The position numbers and the translations under genes were made by a program. Below the pieces are notes generated by a model. That model saw only the letters and a program-made list of their open reading frames with translations, had not been told where the DNA came from and did no database searches. Shown one piece after another: positions 31,901 to 44,511 of a DNA stretch of 64,000 bases. Within the stretch, counting starts at the first letter, position 1. Every line of letters starts with the position of its first letter. The DNA is from Cladochytrium replicatum (Eukaryota; Chytridiomycota; Chytridiomycetes; Cladochytriales; Cladochytriaceae), in the NCBI GenBank assembly GCA_025526935.1, contig JAHLKD010000031.1, positions 372,001-436,000 of the forward strand. The letters are read 5' to 3'.

Positions 31901-33931
31901 TCTCGGACAAGGAAGTACGTGTCCAATCTATCCTCTCGGAGCCGTCATCACGGAAGTTCTTGATCCTGGGTGTCCATTCTGGGTCTGGGAGTATGGTTGT
32001 TTCATCAGTGGATTTCGGTACTCTATTTGGGCGAGAGTGCAAACCAGATTCGAGTCCCACTAAGACCGACTTTGACAATTGGGAGATGAACGGCGACAGG
32101 TGCTCCTTGGGTAAAGAGATCTCCTGGGCGAGGAGGAAGCAAGACTCCCAGTGCTTTGTTGGTGAGTTCAAAGAGCTGGACCAAAATGTCAAAAAGTGTC
32201 CTTGCACGGAACGTGACTACTCATGGTGAGTTAAATGCAAGCTTCCGCACATGAACTTAACCCATGTTTCTGGCGACGTCCACTTTTTCCATGACGACAA
32301 AGGAAAATGCATCTTGTATGGAAAGGATCCTTTGGAACCCAAGAATTGCCCTGAGAGTAAGACCTTTGAGGGATCGTCCGGATACCGTAAGATCGGGCTA
32401 TCGCAATGCCAAGGAGGGAAAGACATCACGAAGGACAAACCTGCTCGTGTGTGCGGGTCTAACAACGGTGGCGGTGGTGAAACGAGCGGAGGGGTATCGA
32501 CGAAGTTCCATAAGTTCGAGGCCGAGATGGTCGACTACTACTACTTTGACAAATCGAATGTTGTAGTATTCCGTGACCGCGAATTAAGAGGGTAGATCAG
32601 CAATGACCAAGGCGATACCTGGGCGGAACTGAACAAAGAAATGCAGATCACAAAACTTGTTTCAGATCCAAATCAACCGTCTCGCCTCTACGTTCTCACA
32701 CTTGAAGCGCAATATTTGCTGACTAAGGATTCTGGCGCAAACTGGAAGAAAATGAAAGGCCCGTCCCCGCCAAGCCGGCTTCTTATTTCCGCGTTGCAGA
32801 TCCGCCCAACGGAGCCGGATTGGCTGATTTGGGTCGGCAACAAATTGTGTGGTTTGCTCGACACCGGTGACTGCTACTCGATCGCGTATTATTCGAGGGA
32901 TGGCGGAAGTAGTTGGAACGTATTCAACAAATATGTGACAAAGTTCAGCTGGGCGTGGGAAGGAAAGTTGCGTACAATGGATATGTCGGCAATTTTCTGC
33001 TCGAGTTACGAACACAAAAAGGGCGACCAGGGGGACATGTCCGACACTGGTGACTCTGACAACCCATTGTGGCTGGAATACACGACCAACTGGGGATCAA
33101 AGTGGACGAAAGTGCTCAACCGTCCGGTCGGCTACGCTGCAGTGGAGGAATTCATGATTATGGCTCAGGTGAGTATATATTTGCGGTGGATGGCCAAAAG
33201 TTTACTTTTGTTGTATTTAGGCTCGTATGGACAAGGCCGAGTTACGCCTTGTGGTCAGTATGGACGGCGAAGAGTGGGCAAGCACAGTGGCCGTCGTCAT
33301 TCAAGTTGCTGGATTATGGCTACACTGTCCTCGAATCAAAGACCAACCGCACATTCTTGGATGTCAACACCGAAGTTCGCAAGAACGACCTTCGTCTTAG
33401 ATCATGCAAAGGTATGGTGATCACTGAAAAGTTTGCTGTTCCACAAATCTAACAACCACGTGCTAACCATGTAGGAATGTCAGGCTTCTCGTGGTTCATG
33501 ATCATTTCGGTATCTATCGGTATTCCGATTGGTGTTAATACAGTCTTTTGCGTTATAGGAAGATCGGAGGAAGGATCAGGTATACTGGACTCAAAGGCTA
33601 TTAGCAGCAATACTAATTGACGTTAGGTTGCCAACCGACGATCTCGAAACTGCACGAGTGTCTCGCGACATATTGGAGCAGATACGCAGATTCAGCTCAG
33701 ATATATTTTACAGCTGCGGGACAATACGCAGCTGAAGTTGGAGAGCTGGTCGTTGACAGGATGAGGGTTGGATATGACTGTGTTGCCTCAAAAGTCACTG
33801 GCCGTCGGTCACAGCGAACAGTATACGCTGCTCTTAGCACAGACCCTAACGGAATCCCTCAGATAAATCCATTCGATACAACCGACCCAAATGATGCGGC
33901 TCTCCTGGACCTCGATGATGATGAGTACTAA
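28960..33931 (+). pseudogene. Broken Vps10/sortilin-type receptor gene with permuted domains
   Basis: Vps10 sequence is unmistakable but spread over all three plus frames. In order: the C-terminal half of a Vps10 propeller (DGIMLANVVQNWEDV, KLLDYDKSDPFVSSDGGLTW); a 10CC module (TDADCYRGEKFKDP, PCPCRKEDFECDYNFDRDSN); a whole second propeller with its own 10CC module (RCSLGKEISWARRKQDSQCF); the N-terminal half of a third propeller (WLIWVGNKLCGLLDTGDCY); a membrane segment (FSWFMIISVSIGIPIG); and a tail ending in acidic residues. Normal Vps10 sorts hydrolases from Golgi to vacuole. Defects include frame breaks near 29057, 29393, 29672, 30110, 30545, 30800, 30920, 31725 and 33700, a TAG in RELRG-stop-ISNDQG at about 32594, and two introns lacking an AG acceptor (near 31853 and 32270). 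Some introns remain intact. Dense assembly error is the alternative. Confidence 0.75.
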
Positions 33932-34101
33932 TGGCCACTTCCAATTGGCCAGAGAAATGTCGCTTTCAGACATTTATTGTGTTAATTCGATCGTTAACAT
34001 GGCGCGTACATGCGGGTGAGATCATGCCTGACAAATTAATGGTATTGGAATACAGACAGAAAACACAAATTGAACGCTAGTAGTCGCAGAATGTGGGAAC
34101 A

Positions 34102-36619
34102 TCAGTGCTTAATGTTCCACCCTTTGGAAAACCTCGTCAGGGCATCCCAGCGTCCCTTGAACTTGCCATCGGGAAGTGCTATTAGTTGCCCGTCTTCAGT
34201 AACCACGAACCTTGTGTCGATCCCCATTGCCAGAGGATAGTCGATCCGCGGGAATGACTTTCCTTTGTGAGTTATGACAACTTCTAAACCGTCCAGCTTC
34301 CCGGGACTCAATTTGACCTTCACTTTTGAGCCACCGTTGTACCACCGTTTTGAAGTTTTGACTATTGGATGCCTTCGATGATCGTCCACACCATCGTTGT
34401 CCATGTCAACCACCTTTGTCACAGAAAGTGTAATCGGATGCGATCCTTTGCCGTACACCACAATCTTTGCCGGATCAGTAAAACTAGTGGAAGGCTCAGT
34501 CGGCAAAATGTTGTCACTCTCCGGTGATAAAAAGTAGAGCAAAAAATTGTTCGAGAATCTCTCCAGGCAATCGGCAAATGAAAATCCGCGGTTGGCGCCG
34601 ATTTCATCGATCGTGCTCCGAAATTCGCTCAATTCAGAGGCAAGTGAAGTTTTCAAGAACCTCTCGATTGGTACGCCTTTTCCCCCGGTAGCTCTGTTTT
34701 GGACTTTGACGCCCATCCACTCTTTTGCCCAATGCGGACGAACAGGAACATCGTACATGTCCCCGATTTTCATCCATTCGTTTAGCACTTTCTGGCGGAA
34801 TGAATCCCATTGAGGCTTTGGTACGGTTGGCAAAGTCAAAAACTCGATCGAGCAAGTGCCAAGCGTGTTCCCTCGCTGTGGAGCAAGTAAAATGTCGGAG
34901 TCGCGAGTAATTCGCATTTCCACGGCCAGACGCATCGGGTTGTCGATGGAGCTTTCAGCTGCGTCGATGGCGGCCCACCAAGCAGCAGAGCAGATCGAAA
35001 AGTCAGGCATGCCAGGAGATCCTTTCAATTCTGGAATTCGGATCTCGAACTCCATGTCGCTCACGCGGGCATTGTTGATTCCACGTTGGAAATGTAGTGC
35101 GTTTGGCAGATAAGCATTAACCTTTCGTAGAGGAAGCTCTGCCATTGCAGCTGTCGCAACAAGCTTCGATTGAACCTTGCCCGGCAGCACTGTAAGAGGA
35201 TGTGAGCATAAAAAGTTGATTTGATTTCACGCCGTTGTCACTCACATTTGAAAATGGTGCGGTTACTTAGGTCGAGTGCGTAGAGGAAGAAGTTCTGCAA
35301 CCCTGCATTCCATTCGTCGGGGAAATCTTCGATCACTTCTCCATCATCAAGCTTATCCTTCTTGTCCCAACAGTTGACCCAACAAGTGTCACTGTCAGCA
35401 AACCTTACGAAGTGAAGTTCAGGTGCAAAATATCTACGTTTCGTCCCTAACATACCAGAACCACTCGCTGTAGTACTTCTGTGCTTCCTATCGTTCATAT
35501 CAGCACATGCTTGGTTACAGAAAGACGATTACTTACTGTCACGAACCGATCCCAGTTCGGTCCTTCAGGAACTCGAGGAATTGTGGCATCTTTTTTCTCG
35601 ATACGCGGCTCTAGCATCGCGATGCTCATAGGAGCGAACTGCAGGGTCAACGAAACAACCGGACCGAGAATGCCAAAACAACCTGCAGCGGCCTTAAGAG
35701 CTTTCGGATCATCAATAATCACAACGTCGCCGTTGACATTTACAACTTCCATTGCGACAACGAGATCACTGAGCGTTTTACTGGTGATCCCAGATCCGTG
35801 GCAAATTGGTGCGTTGCTTCCCCCAAGCGTAATTTCAACCATGATGACGTTGAATGGAATCGTATAATCTTTTTCGGTTCGCTCCTCAAGCAGATAGCGA
35901 CGGAGCATCTCGTTAGTGACGCCTGCTCCTATTTTGAAGCAGCCAGGCTGATATTTCTCAAACTGTGGTTCGACCACATGGAACTCATTCTCAGGATATT
36001 CGCGCTTTGCGTGGAAAGTTGGAGGTCCCAGATTGAATGGTTCGACGAAGGATATGAGAACTTGATCATTGTCGGCAAAGAAATCGGCCCATGTATGACG
36101 GTAACCCGCACAGCGAACGCGAAGGTTTTGCATTTTACTCCATTTGACGATCTCTTGGACGCCCTGCCAATGGTAATGAACATCTTCTCACTCTACTGAT
36201 GTTGCACAACACACCTTAACCGATTTGGGGAAGAATGCAATTTGAAGATTGTGTTTCACAGTCGCACCCCAGTTGAAAAACTTGTACTGTTCTATACAGA
36301 GTACTCCATCTGACTCTGCACCGTCCCCTTTTACTTCGGCATGTGGATGGAGGTCGAGATGATTCTGAACGAGTGGGCCTTCAGGAAAGTCTGACACGTC
36401 CTTTCTTTTTTTCGCGATTGATTTCTTTCTCTTTGGGAGGACCTCGTTAAGCCAGACCTGAAGCGATTTGTCCTGCCTAGCAAGATCTTCGAGTAGCTTT
36501 TCGTGTCCCACTGATGGCTTGTTCGGAGAAGACTTCATTTCTTCTAAGGCGGATCCAGCCCATTTTTCTAGAAGAGCTGCCCCGACATTGGTGTGATCGT
36601 AGGTAGTGGTTGGTGTCAT
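34102..36619 (-). CDS. FAD-linked oxidase, D-arabinono/L-gulono-1,4-lactone oxidase-like
   Basis: The gene starts at ATG 36619 and has several short introns (for example at about 36210-36165, 35565-35510 and 35235-35165). A charged N-terminal extension of about 140 residues precedes a PCMH-type FAD-binding domain: VQEIVKWSKMQNLRVRCAGY-RHTW, FKIGAGVTNEMLRRYLLE, GGSNAPICHGSGITSKTLSD, LKAAAGCFGILGPVVSLTLQ. The C-terminal catalytic part includes WFADSDTCWVNCWDK, LAVEMRITRDSDILLAPQRG, NTLGTCSIEFLTLP and RPHWAKEWMG, matching the aldonolactone oxidase pattern. Such enzymes make ascorbate or erythroascorbate. The protein is longer than yeast Alo1 and carries an unusual DMDNDGVDDH stretch, so substrate assignment is tentative. 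It is divergent from the MATE gene across 418 bp. Confidence 0.7.
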
Positions 36620-37037
36620 ACTGGTCGATGTGGATACGGTGCGGGTGATGGGAGTAAATTTATAGAGTGCCGCTTGAGGGTGTCTTCGCCAGACGGTTGC
36701 TGTGCATGCTGCGTGAGGGGGGTCACAGAGTCGATTCTGGGTTGATATTTATTAACACAAGAATCATCAAAGGCTTGTCCAAAAAAGATAGGAGAGAGCA
36801 AATCGTGCTAAGGACAACGAAGGCTTGACGTAATAAGTGAACAAAATTACCGTGACGTGCTGCACCCAATCTATGCAACCAATAGGTGAAAAAGAGTGAC
36901 TGCGTCAAGATTGCCATTTATTTATCGCTGATCCGAAGCGGGAAAGTCGGCCACGTGTTGCTGCCCCGCTCGTTCATATTTCCGACTGCGCGTCTCCTAA
37001 AAAAGAGAAGTTTCGAAAACTCGAAAACTTTGAAACT

Positions 37038-38981
37038 ATGACGAGGGTCGATGAAAGGCGGGATGCCAGCGGAGACGATCGCCCGGCGCTTTCTGCGGCA
37101 AACGAGGAAACACCCCTTCTGGCTGACAGCGGGGCAGTTCAGAAGGAAACTGTCGCGCAGCTGAAGTGGGAAGATGTGAATCAAGAGGTAGCGGAGTGAA
37201 GTCAAACGGTCTGAAACAACTGATCTGATTATGAGAAGGTCAAAACTTTAGGAAGCCTAGCGTGGCCCGTCAGTGCTGGCTATCTTTTGCAACAATCACT
37301 TTTCCTCGCACCAATGTTTTCGTTGGGACACCTCGGCACGAAGGAGCTTGCAGCTAGAGCAGTACGTAATGCTGCCCGTCATCTTGTTTGTTCCGATCCT
37401 TATGATTCAATTTCAGTTGACAACAATGTTTTGCAACGTTACCGGCTACAGCGTTGGATTTGGGATGGCATCAGCATTAGGTGTGTTTCTAAGTGTACAG
37501 CTCGCCTCGGTTTTGACTGACTTGACCAGACACTCTCTGTGCACAGTCTCTAACTGGCTCGTCTGATCCAAAAGCCGCTGGGAAGCATTTGCAGCGTGGA
37601 ATCGTTGTGATGTTCTTTTTATCGTTTCCGATTGCGTATGTTTGGTGGAACACTGAGTGGCTGATGCTCACTTTGGGCCAAGAAGCTGAGCTTGCCCATA
37701 TGTCGGGTTTGTTCGCGCGATACAGCATTCTGGGCCTATTCCCCGTGTTAATCAATGAATGTTTGAAGAGATTTTTGCAATCACAAGGTAACTAACTTGG
37801 GATGTTTCATCTGAATGCTTACACCGTCTGAATACCTAGGTATCATGTTTGCGAACATGGTGGTTATTTTGATTGTATCGCCTATAAACATGGTGTTGCA
37901 GTATGTGTTTGTATGGGCACCTGCCTTCCGCTGGGGACTAGCGGGCTCCGCCATAGCGTCGTCGATCAGTTACATGTTGCTTCCAATCGCCACAACTTTG
38001 TACATTGGATTTTTCAAAGGAAGTGGACCGTGGGGCGGCTGGGAAGCGCGAGAGGCGTTCGACTGGCATCAGATATGGATATTTTTGAAGTTGGGAGTCC
38101 CGAGTGTTGCTATGACTTGTAGCGAGTGGTGGGCATTTGAGGTATGCTTTGCTTTCACCCTGATTCGCTCCGAACTAACAGATATTAGATTCTTGCTTTT
38201 GCTGCTGGCCTTCTCGGAGACGCCCCACTTGCTGCACAGGCAATCACCATCCAATCTTGCTCACTGACGTACATGTAAGCACTTGTTAATATGACAGTTT
38301 TCGTCATTTGCGTGAGATTAACACCTGGACAATTGTGAAGGATCCCGCTTGGTATTTCAGTTGCGGCTGCCGCCCGCATAGGCAACGCTCTTGGCGCGCA
38401 AGCGCCTCAAAGCGCAAAGACAACGGCGTACACCACGCTCCTTTTGAGCCTTTTGGTTGCTCTTGTTACTGGAACCGCAATGTTCTTAATGCGAAACCAC
38501 TGGGGAAAGCTATGGAGTACCGACCCAGAAGTTTGGGAGCTCGTATCTATTGTATTGCCCCTTGGTGCGCTGTTTCAGGTAACTCGAATGACGTAGCATT
38601 GGTTATGCGCCTTATTTTACCTTGTGCAGATATCGGACGCAATTGGTGCAGCAACCCTGGGAATTTTGCGCGGATCTGGCCGACAAGCTATAGGGTGGGC
38701 TTCTAATTATCCTGCTCTCATTACCAAAAGCTGATGACTGACGTTGAATACTTAGTGCGGTCATCAACCTGGCTGGATACTATCTCGTAGGAGTTCCAGT
38801 AGGAATCTTGTGTGCATTTACTTGGGGTTTGGGCCTTGTTGGTCTTTGGATTGGGCTTACTGGTGGATTGGTCACAGTCAGCATCATCCAAGTTTTCATC
38901 ATTTCGCGATTTGATTGGAAGCACGAAGCGATTCGTGCTTTGGAGTTGGTCGGAGACGGGTTGGCTCCATCGCATGTTTGA
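37038..38981 (+). CDS. MATE-family multidrug/toxin exporter
   Basis: Exons begin 37038-37187, 37239-37361 and 37417 onward, with further short introns to the stop at 38981. The N-terminal 50 residues are cytosolic and contain the ETPLLADSG motif common in eukaryotic MATE proteins. Family sequence follows: LAWPVSAGYLLQQSLFLAPM, GHLGTKELAA, GYSVGFGMASALDTLCAQS rebuilt across an intron, RFLQSQGIMFANM, ISYMLLPIATTL, VPSVAMTCSEWWAFE, LGISVAAAARIGNALGA and GRQAIGAVINLAGYYLVG. MATE proteins have 12 membrane helices and export cations or organic compounds in exchange for H+ or Na+. Tail residues after the last helix are short (LVGDGLAPSHV). Location is probably vacuolar or plasma membrane. Confidence 0.9.
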
Positions 38982-39559
38982 AGAAGGATGGGATGGTGAA
39001 TAGTTTATGGTGGTTTTTGAGTGATGCCGTTCAGCAGTTCAAGCTAAAAAATGTAGAGTTAGAGTAATGTGAACTGCAGGCCTGAGTTGACGGCTGTTTC
39101 CTGTGACTACGATGAATGCCACGGGTTCAGTTGGTCTCGTCGAGCACGGCGAGTCCTGTAAAACCTCCTTGAGAGCAACAGAATCTGTTTGCGTTAAAGA
39201 AGCAACTGAATCGGTACGAACTTATGAATGTATGGATGTTTTGTGGTTGGTACAGATGAAGGTGTACAGGCGAGCGGAATCCATTTCGTCAAGGCTCGTA
39301 TATACATGACAGCCCCGATATGGTCTACAGTTACAAATAACTGTTCCATGTCCGACCAACCCGAGGAATTCCCATAAAGTGTTTCAGTGGATTAAGATAG
39401 ACACAGTTACTAGTTAATGTTAAAGCTTATCCAAGACATTGGGTTGTTCATTGTTATGGAGAGCGAGGAGATCGTTTGTCATCAGAATCAGATACAAGCT
39501 GAGAAGATGAACATGATTTTTTGAGGTACCTCGCAAACTTTGGGGTTGGTTTCTGGCTC

Positions 39560-40180
39560 AGCTGCACCTTCGCGCAAGTAGCACCTCATACAAGCCGAAC
39601 AGAAGAAGTACACCACTGGGTTTAATAACCAAGCTAATAGATGTCTTGTGGTTTGGACCTCTCCTGCCCAGGGGTCACGTGATTTTAGCTATTCGAGGTC
39701 CAGATCTGTACCTAGATCCCAAAGTTCACATGATACCATACCGCACGTGAGTAGCCCCTCATACAAGCAGAATAGAAGTACATCGATGTTGGTATACCGA
39801 GTCTGGCGAGCGTGTACAGATGCTTAACCAATCCTACTGCTGAGGCCACGTAATTTTTTGAGGTACGTCCCTTGCAAACTTTTGAGTTGGGTTCCCGCTC
39901 AACCACCAGAGCGCGAGTAGCACCTCATACAGGCTAGGGTGAAGAAGTACCTGCTGTTGGTACACTGAGTCTGGCCAGTGGGCAAGGGTCAGTTCCTTCT
40001 CCAACTCCCCAGGTCACATGATTCTAGCTCTTGGAGGTTCAGATCGGAACCTCGATCTTGAAGGTTCACAGATTTTTCCAACCACCTACGTACTGCCTAG
40101 CAAAACTTGGGGGTCGGTTTCCAAGTCAACCACGCGCATGCGCGAGTTGCACTTCATACAGATAGAAGAAGTAGAGAGCT
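39560..40180. repeat. Four decayed copies of a roughly 170-230-nt repeat
   Basis: The core GTAGCACCTCATACAAGC appears at 39578, 39751, 39917 and (as GTTGCACTTCATACAG) 40146. Three of the four (all but the second) are preceded by an imperfect CAAAC/CAAAA-TT...GGTTCCxxxTCAACC stretch and all are followed by AGAAGTAC-like sequence. The copies differ at many positions and no ORF spans them. A stretch containing CAGGTCA(C/T)(A/G)TGATT also recurs near 39675 and 40013. Confidence 0.6.
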
Positions 40181-40738
40181 CGGTGCAATGAATTAGCAAA
40201 CACGGCACAAATATGATCCTGCTCCAACCCAGAGGTCAGGTTATTGTTTTCCAGGTATGTACGTGGCAAATCCAGGTGTCTCACGCACAAGATGTGCTTT
40301 GATCTAGGGGCCAAGTAAAATGTTAAAAAGAAAAAGCTAGGGATAGCAGCGACAGGGGACTTGGTATGGAATCAACTACTTTGATTTATTATACCATCAC
40401 TCAAAGAAAATGTCAACCACAAAACCAAACCATAGGCCGCGGTTACAGTTTTTCTAGGTTCAGCAACGGAGGATTCCATCTCGGGAGTGCAATCCATGCA
40501 CTTTTTCGGTTGAAGAACTCGCCTCCTTATGTCGACGTTGCTTTCAATTCCAGCTTAAGACTCTCCTGAACCTCCTGCAACCATCGATGTCCTGTTGAAG
40601 GTGGCGGTGATGTTCCTGGTGTAAAGCTATTTCCCTCCTAAGCCGGATGTACTTATTAAAAGAAGGTGTGTTTGTTTCGTCAATATCAGCGACCGACATT
40701 GCCTGCAATCATCCCACATTGGTTAAGTGCATTTTAAC

Positions 40739-41398
40739 TCAAAGAGTCCCACACTTTGCCTCGATTAGAATGTCTTTCAGTTTCTCGATTGTTGCCTGCT
40801 TTGTTTCGATCTTCTCGACTTCAAACTTCTCTTCCATTATGTAAAGTTGGGTTTCTTGCTCAAGCTTCCTGCTAGCTTTTCCCTCGATTGCTTCGTTCAT
40901 CCATCGAGTGAGTATCGAAGAAACTGCATCAAGCATTTCCTCATTATGAAATCAGTCACACCGTAGGTATTCTGGGGAACATCGCACACCTTGAACTCGA
41001 TAAGCTCTTCAAGCTCCGTTGAAACTGACTTCAGCTCTCATCTTTGTAGCCTTCTTCTGGAGGTCTAGACGAAAAGTTCACCGACCTGATGGGCTGGATC
41101 ACAGCATGTCGTTGTGAGTCAGAATTTTGGTGCAATACAGCACTGTCTTCTGAGCTGGCTGGATTAGTTAAAGGGGAATGTTCGGTGCTTTCGGGAAAGG
41201 TTTGGATGGCCATCGTGTTCGCCCTGTTGGCTTTTCTTCCCCATCGTCTGCGGATGAATCTGTACTTTCACCGTCACCGTCAACTGACACACCATCGTCT
41301 GATTCTCTTTCATTGCGGTCGATCCGAGAGACTTGTGTGTAATCTGGGGCAACATACGTACAGAACTTCGCACACATGAAATGGATCAGAAACCGCAA
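40739..41398 (-). pseudogene. Fragments of a charged, coiled-coil-like ORF in shifted frames
   Basis: Minus-strand frames carry, in order, an acidic serine-rich piece (GESTDSSADDGEEKPTGRTR), a second piece (RSVNFSSRPPEEGYKDE), then ELKSVSTELEELIEFKVCDV and, one frame over, LDAVSSILTRWMNEAIEGKA with a heptad-like tail. The joins near 41035 and 40945 leave no room for introns. The source family is unknown. It sits beside the 39.6-40.2-kb repeats, so a mobile or lineage-specific repeat gene is possible. Confidence 0.3.
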
Positions 41399-41441
41399 AT
41401 TTCTTCAATTTTTTCTATTTTCTGGGATTATGTCCACAACT

Positions 41442-44400
41442 TTAAACCTTGCATTTTCCTTTGGAATACTCGCCGTGGTAGTACCCTTTCATCGACCGCA
41501 CCCAAAAAACGACTTCGGTCCCAGCAATAATGCCAGTCTTGATCGACATTCGTGTAAAGCCAGGTTTGCCTCCTTGGAACTTTTGGACGCCATACTCCTT
41601 CCGCACTGTTTTCGAGTAAATGATCAATACCGCATATCCATCGATATCTGCATGAGTCCACGGCGACTCCCATTCCGCCCAAAGATCACCCCACCCACGT
41701 GTCGTTCCGTTCAGACACCTAACTCCAGCAACAGGCGGTGGCATGATGCTCTTTGCTCTGTAAAGGTCAGCTGTCATACTCCCGAGCGTTGCCGCCGCAT
41801 GTCTCTCGTGGTAAAGTTTTCGACGATAAGCCCAGAGGCGTGAGTCGATGATGCCGTCGCGAACAATATCAGCCATTTCCTCGAGGTGAACGATCGTGTC
41901 TTGATAGATGCGGTAGAGCCAGTATGGGTCTGTGCAGCATAGATGAACGGGTACAGTTTTGGATGACATGACCTCTTGTCGCTCCTTCTCTGATAGGTGC
42001 ATCAGTCCACCGGTCTGTTTTGGGTTATTTGGATATGCCACGGTGTTATTTTCCCATTTGTTCTGAAAAAAATGCTTAGCTTACTGGCAATCGAGTTAAA
42101 TGAACGTTCTTCAAATACCTCCCATGCATAGTACAGCAGGTTCATCCCAGGCAGATTCGCGAGGGTGTGGTATGGGGTATAATTGTGCCATGGAACCGCA
42201 TAAGGGAACATTTCGATCACAATGGTACCCCTCCTGCAGAACATGATCATGGCCATAATAGACCCATGCATTCCGATAACCACACGAGATCGACGCATGA
42301 ATCTAATTTGCTCTTCGAAAGAGTGATCTTCATTTCGCACGAAAACGGCCTTATACGGAGGGAATTCCTTCTCCAAGTGTTTTGCCAGTTCGTCCTCGTT
42401 CAAAATGATTCGGTTCTTCTTTCGCGACATGATGACAATGATGTCACACAGTTCGGGATCAAGAGAGTCGTCCTCAGAAATTTTTTGGAATGTAGCCTGA
42501 TTGACAGGGACCTCAAACTCCTCAAGTGTTTCCTGCTCGTCCCAAATGTGCTCCAATCCCATTGTCCCGTTCGCTGGCAAAAGATCCACTAATGGTGGGA
42601 CGTAATCATCTGCCACCTGGAGGATGTCCTTTGCACCTTTCTCCCAGTACGGACCGAGTTCTGTCGCAACATCTCGCTTTGGTACTTCAGGGACCACTCC
42701 TTTAAACGGGGCATGATCGTACTCGTGAAGCTCGTCATCACTCAGGGGAAGACCGAGTCGACGAACATACCAGTTCGCCACTTCACGAACGTGCAAGCCA
42801 TTGACGACTTTACCCGGGATGGGGCCCTGAGGGATTCGAAAACCGTACTGATACCAAGTTGTGAGCCGTGACACACCAACGACTGCGTCTCTGAAGCAAG
42901 TGTACACATTCGGATCTTTTGAAATTTCCTTCATGAAAAGCAGTTTGTGGTTGGACAGATAGTCGAGCGGGCGAGTGGAATCTGTGTGCTCAAATCGATC
43001 CATCATCACAAGACGGTGGTTGTCTAAATCAAATGGTAGATCTCCAAGGGTGCCGCCACCAACCCACTGCTTCAGATGATGGTACATTGGCAGAGCATCG
43101 TCGTGCAAGTTGTGCATGATGTTGCGAGGGTGCAGCCTCAAGAACAAAAAGTGCTTCATTTCTTCGTAGCGAACCTCAACGTTGCGCCACCGAGGATCAT
43201 AAGGATCAACTTCATAGTAGTTCCAAGTGAAGTACGGGTGCTGCTCCACTGATCCGAGCTCCATGAGTCCTTCCACGTAGCGGTTCATTGGCACTCCTGC
43301 TTGGACGGTGTGGTTGGTCTTGGCAATAAACCACTGATTTTCACCAGGGTTCCAGCACAAGTTTCGAAACTGGCAGATCCTAAAACAAAGCTGGTCAGAA
43401 CAGTACATTAATCTTGTTTTGAGAACAAGCTACCGATCAGCTTTCTTTTCTCCTGTGCACCAAACGGAGGAAGACGGAAGCATGGAAAGTCGCCTTACGG
43501 GTGTGTTAAGTGCTTTTGGCTTGACTACCGAATGTTTTGGATCATAGCCTCCTGATCCAGGAACATCCGTTTTGCCAGTGCTCGATTGTTTTGACTCTTT
43601 CTCCAAATCAACGATATTCTCAACATTTTGGGTATCTTCTGAACTAGGAGGGGCGGCCGCACCATTCTCTTCGCCTTTTGTCCCACTTTGAGCTTTTATC
43701 TCGAGCGATCCCGATGCCCCCGTCCCCTGCTGCTGGAAAAGGTTTGCACGTCCTTCTGCTTCTTTCTTTGAATTCTCCAGGTCTCTGATAACAGAATTTT
43801 GTTTGTCAAGGACTTGTTTCAGTTCTGGAGTATCGAATTAGTTCTGGTTCAAGAGCATTCAGCACAACACTTACGGGCAACCTCTTTGATTTTGCCATCT
43901 TTTTCTTTTTGTAGAGACCTCAATTCCTTCAATGCTTTTGAGAGCTTCGTTTCCAATTCCTTGATGTGAATCTGTGTTTCATCAACGTGAGGCGGGACTG
44001 GGGATGCTTCTGAAGTTGCTTCAGAGGAGTGTGGGACGCCACCGTACAAGAAGAATGCAACAAGCGCAATGACCACGAGAACCAGAAACAACAACGGGGA
44101 TCGTATGCAACGCAACCAGCCCGATCCACGCTTCGCATATCCGTGCCCACCATTTGGTTTCGCAAGCGGGTCATAGTCCTCGTCGGAGACTCCAACCGCT
44201 CGATGCGGGGAGGGTGCTCTCCGACGAACGGAGTGGTTTGTTGGGGTTAGGGGTGCCGTGCTTGCTTGTGCTCCGTAAGTTGGGGTGCTAACGGGTGGGG
44301 GTATAGGTAACGACGTCTCCGGAGAGTTCGAATAGCCCAAAGTATCGCTATACCCAGACTCTGGTCGCTGTTAAGATCATTAATACTGAGTAACTAAAAT

Positions 44401-44511
44401 CTAGGTGTATGCATATCAGTGTACCACGCGCGAACTTCTTTTCGAGGAGTAGGAAGGCGGTGAGTCCTGGTTGAACGAAGAGCCCTGGAAGGGAGGAGGA
44501 GGAAAGCTCAT
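41442..44511 (-). CDS. GT61 glycosyltransferase, POMGNT2-like, type II membrane protein
   Basis: The start chosen is ATG 44511 (MSFPPPPFQG), joined by a splice at about 44430 to a frame with a proline-rich cytosolic tail, a membrane anchor (LLFLVLVVIALVAFFLYGG) and a coiled-coil stem. The next exons give the GT61/DUF563 catalytic region: ICQFRNLCWNPG, KHFLFLRLHPRNIMHNLHDD, VSRLTTWYQYG, DIIVIMSRKKNRIILNEDEL and RSRVVIGMHGSIMAMIMFC. A C-terminal segment (LWAEWESPWTHADIDGYAVL, GTEVVFWVRSMKGYYHGEY) looks like a fibronectin type III domain. That domain order matches animal POMGNT2, which adds GlcNAc to O-mannose in the ER. Fungi make O-mannose, so a related reaction is plausible but unproven. An upstream in-frame ATG exists at 44637. 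Confidence 0.75.
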
